Assembly: GCA_900552845.1 (NCBI GenBank)
Contig: USBC01000036.1
Coordinates: 1 to 13,678 of the forward strand
Direction: 5' to 3'
DNA: 13,678 bases
Source of the DNA: an uncultured Oscillospiraceae bacterium
GTDB taxonomy: Bacteria > Bacillota > Clostridia > Oscillospirales > Ruminococcaceae
Part shown: positions 12,966 to 13,678 of the stretch, piece by piece
How the letters are laid out: every line of letters begins with the position of its first letter
Numbering within the stretch: the stretch's first letter is position 1
Notes under the pieces: model-generated
Seen by the model: only the letters and a program-made list of their open reading frames with translations
What the model was told of the DNA's origin: nothing
Databases searched by the model: none
Program-made: the position numbers and the translations under genes

Positions 12966-13678
12966 TCAGCGGTTGTGGATCAGTACGGCGGTGATGTTGT
13001 CCGGTCCGCCTGCAGCGTTGGCTCTGTCGATCAGGGTGTGAATATCCCCGCCGTTCAAAATATCAGCCAGCAGGGGGGATAACTCATCGGGGGGCAGGGC
13101 AATGTACAGCCCGTCGGAGCACACCACCAGCGAGACTCCCCGCGCAAGCTGAACCACGGAATAAACGGCCAGCACCACCGGCTCCACCCCTATGGCTCTC
13201 GTGATGGCATGCCGGTCGGGGTGGCTGGCAGCTTCCTTAGGGCTCAGCAGCCCCTGCCGCATCATTTTTGCCACGATAGTGTGGTCCTCGGTCATCGGGG
13301 TCAGCGTGCCGTTCCGCAGCAGGTAGCAGCGGCTGTCGCCCACATTGGCAATCAGTGCCGTTCCGTTGCTGATGAGAGCGGCGCAAAGGGTGCTTCCCAT
13401 ACCGCGCAGCGCCCCGCCGTTCTGCTCACTTCTGGTATAGACGGCACGGTTTGCGCCCGCCACGGCGGTCTCCAGCAGCAGCCGCAGGCTGCGCTCCTCC
13501 ATGTGGGGGCGCAGACTGCTTTCCACCATTCGGCGCACCTCCTCGGCGGCAATGCCGGCGGCAATCCCACCGCCGATTTCTCCGCCCATGCCGTCGCACA
13601 CAAGCCCCCATGCCGCGCCGCCGGGCAGCTCTCCCGCCCGGTAGTCGTCCTGATTCTCCTGCCGGACGCTGCCGACGG
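12966..13678 (-). CDS. prpC: PP2C-type Ser/Thr protein phosphatase, partner of PrkC (5' end outside window)
   Basis: The frame is open to the right edge, so about 237 residues are visible and only a short N-terminus is missing. The GTG at 13601 is not the start, because the frame upstream still encodes VGSVRQENQDDY, the first PP2C motif. Metal-site motifs are present in order: QENQDD (visible residues 6-11), VCDGMGGE (26-33), GSTLCAALI, NVGDSRCYLL, TEDHTIV, VVCSDGLY and GGPDNITAVLI. The enzyme removes phosphate from PrkC and its substrates in a Mn/Mg-dependent reaction. The length (about 250 full) fits PrpC/Stp of Firmicutes. It ends at TGA 12966-12968, 16 nt before prkC. The promoter of the transcription unit is outside the window, and the unit may run to the terminator at 8857-8882. 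Confidence 0.94.
   Translation of the reverse strand, partial: VGSVRQENQDDYRAGELPGGAAWGLVCDGMGGEIGGGIAAGIAAEEVRRMVESSLRPHMEERSLRLLLETAVAGANRAVYTRSEQNGGALRGMGSTLCAALISNGTALIANVGDSRCYLLRNGTLTPMTEDHTIVAKMMRQGLLSPKEAASHPDRHAITRAIGVEPVVLAVYSVVQLARGVSLVVCSDGLYIALPPDELSPLLADILNGGDIHTLIDRANAAGGPDNITAVLIHNR

Noticed and set aside
12203..12994. Open frame of 263 codons on the + strand, opposite the kinase domain
   Set aside because: It is antisense to intact kinase catalytic motifs, crosses the prkC-prpC junction and has no domain of its own.
1..13678. CRISPR arrays, tRNA or rRNA genes, insertion sequences, phage or toxin-antitoxin genes
   Set aside because: No regularly spaced repeats, no transposase or integrase reading frames, no terminal inverted repeats and no recognisable RNA genes were seen.

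Overview
The window looks like chromosomal DNA of an anaerobic Gram-positive Clostridia member, perhaps an Oscillospirales/Ruminococcaceae-type gut bacterium. The reasons are strong AGGAGG-type ribosome binding sites, moderately high GC, the prpC-prkC-rsgA order typical of Firmicutes, a stand-alone ECF transporter S component, and a GlpA / FAD-oxidoreductase / DUF1667 gene trio common in that phylum. The assignment is inferred from gene content, because no rRNA or other taxonomic marker is present.

Layout. (1) 2-301, rightward: the C-terminal end of a PepSY-domain protein, closed by a strong bidirectional terminator (342-375). (2) 7024-384, leftward: a tight five-gene operon. In transcription order it encodes a GlpA-like FAD dehydrogenase with an N-terminal BON-like domain and a C-terminal [2Fe-2S] BFD-like domain, a second FAD/NAD oxidoreductase, a small four-cysteine DUF1667 protein, an FGGY-family kinase, and a flavoprotein resembling alkyl-DHAP synthase. 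Every junction is overlapping or 16 nt, so this is one expression unit. Its promoter (7105-7077) reads into an 18-bp palindrome (7046-7063), and a divergent TetR-family regulator (7244-7822) follows. (3) 7823-8240: an intergenic stretch rich in hairpins, then a good promoter and a roughly 200-nt GC-rich leader. (4) 8241-8837, rightward: an ECF-type S component, ending in a second bidirectional terminator. (5) 13678-8899, leftward: PP2C phosphatase (start outside the window), PASTA Ser/Thr kinase, RsgA ribosome-assembly GTPase, a conserved-looking protein of unknown function, and a small O6-alkylguanine-DNA-alkyltransferase homologue whose active-site cysteine is replaced by threonine.

How the genes fit together. 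The five-gene operon reads as a ligand-inducible redox module: the kinase would phosphorylate a polyol or sugar, the GlpA-like/FAD-oxidoreductase/DUF1667 set would oxidise the product and pass electrons on through Fe-S and flavin centres, and the AGPS-like flavoprotein would act on the same or a related metabolite. The substrate cannot be read from sequence, and this is the best candidate here for an undescribed pathway. The leftward PP2C/kinase/RsgA cluster is the standard Firmicutes cell-wall-sensing phosphorylation pair plus 30S maturation GTPase, with two less usual genes behind it.
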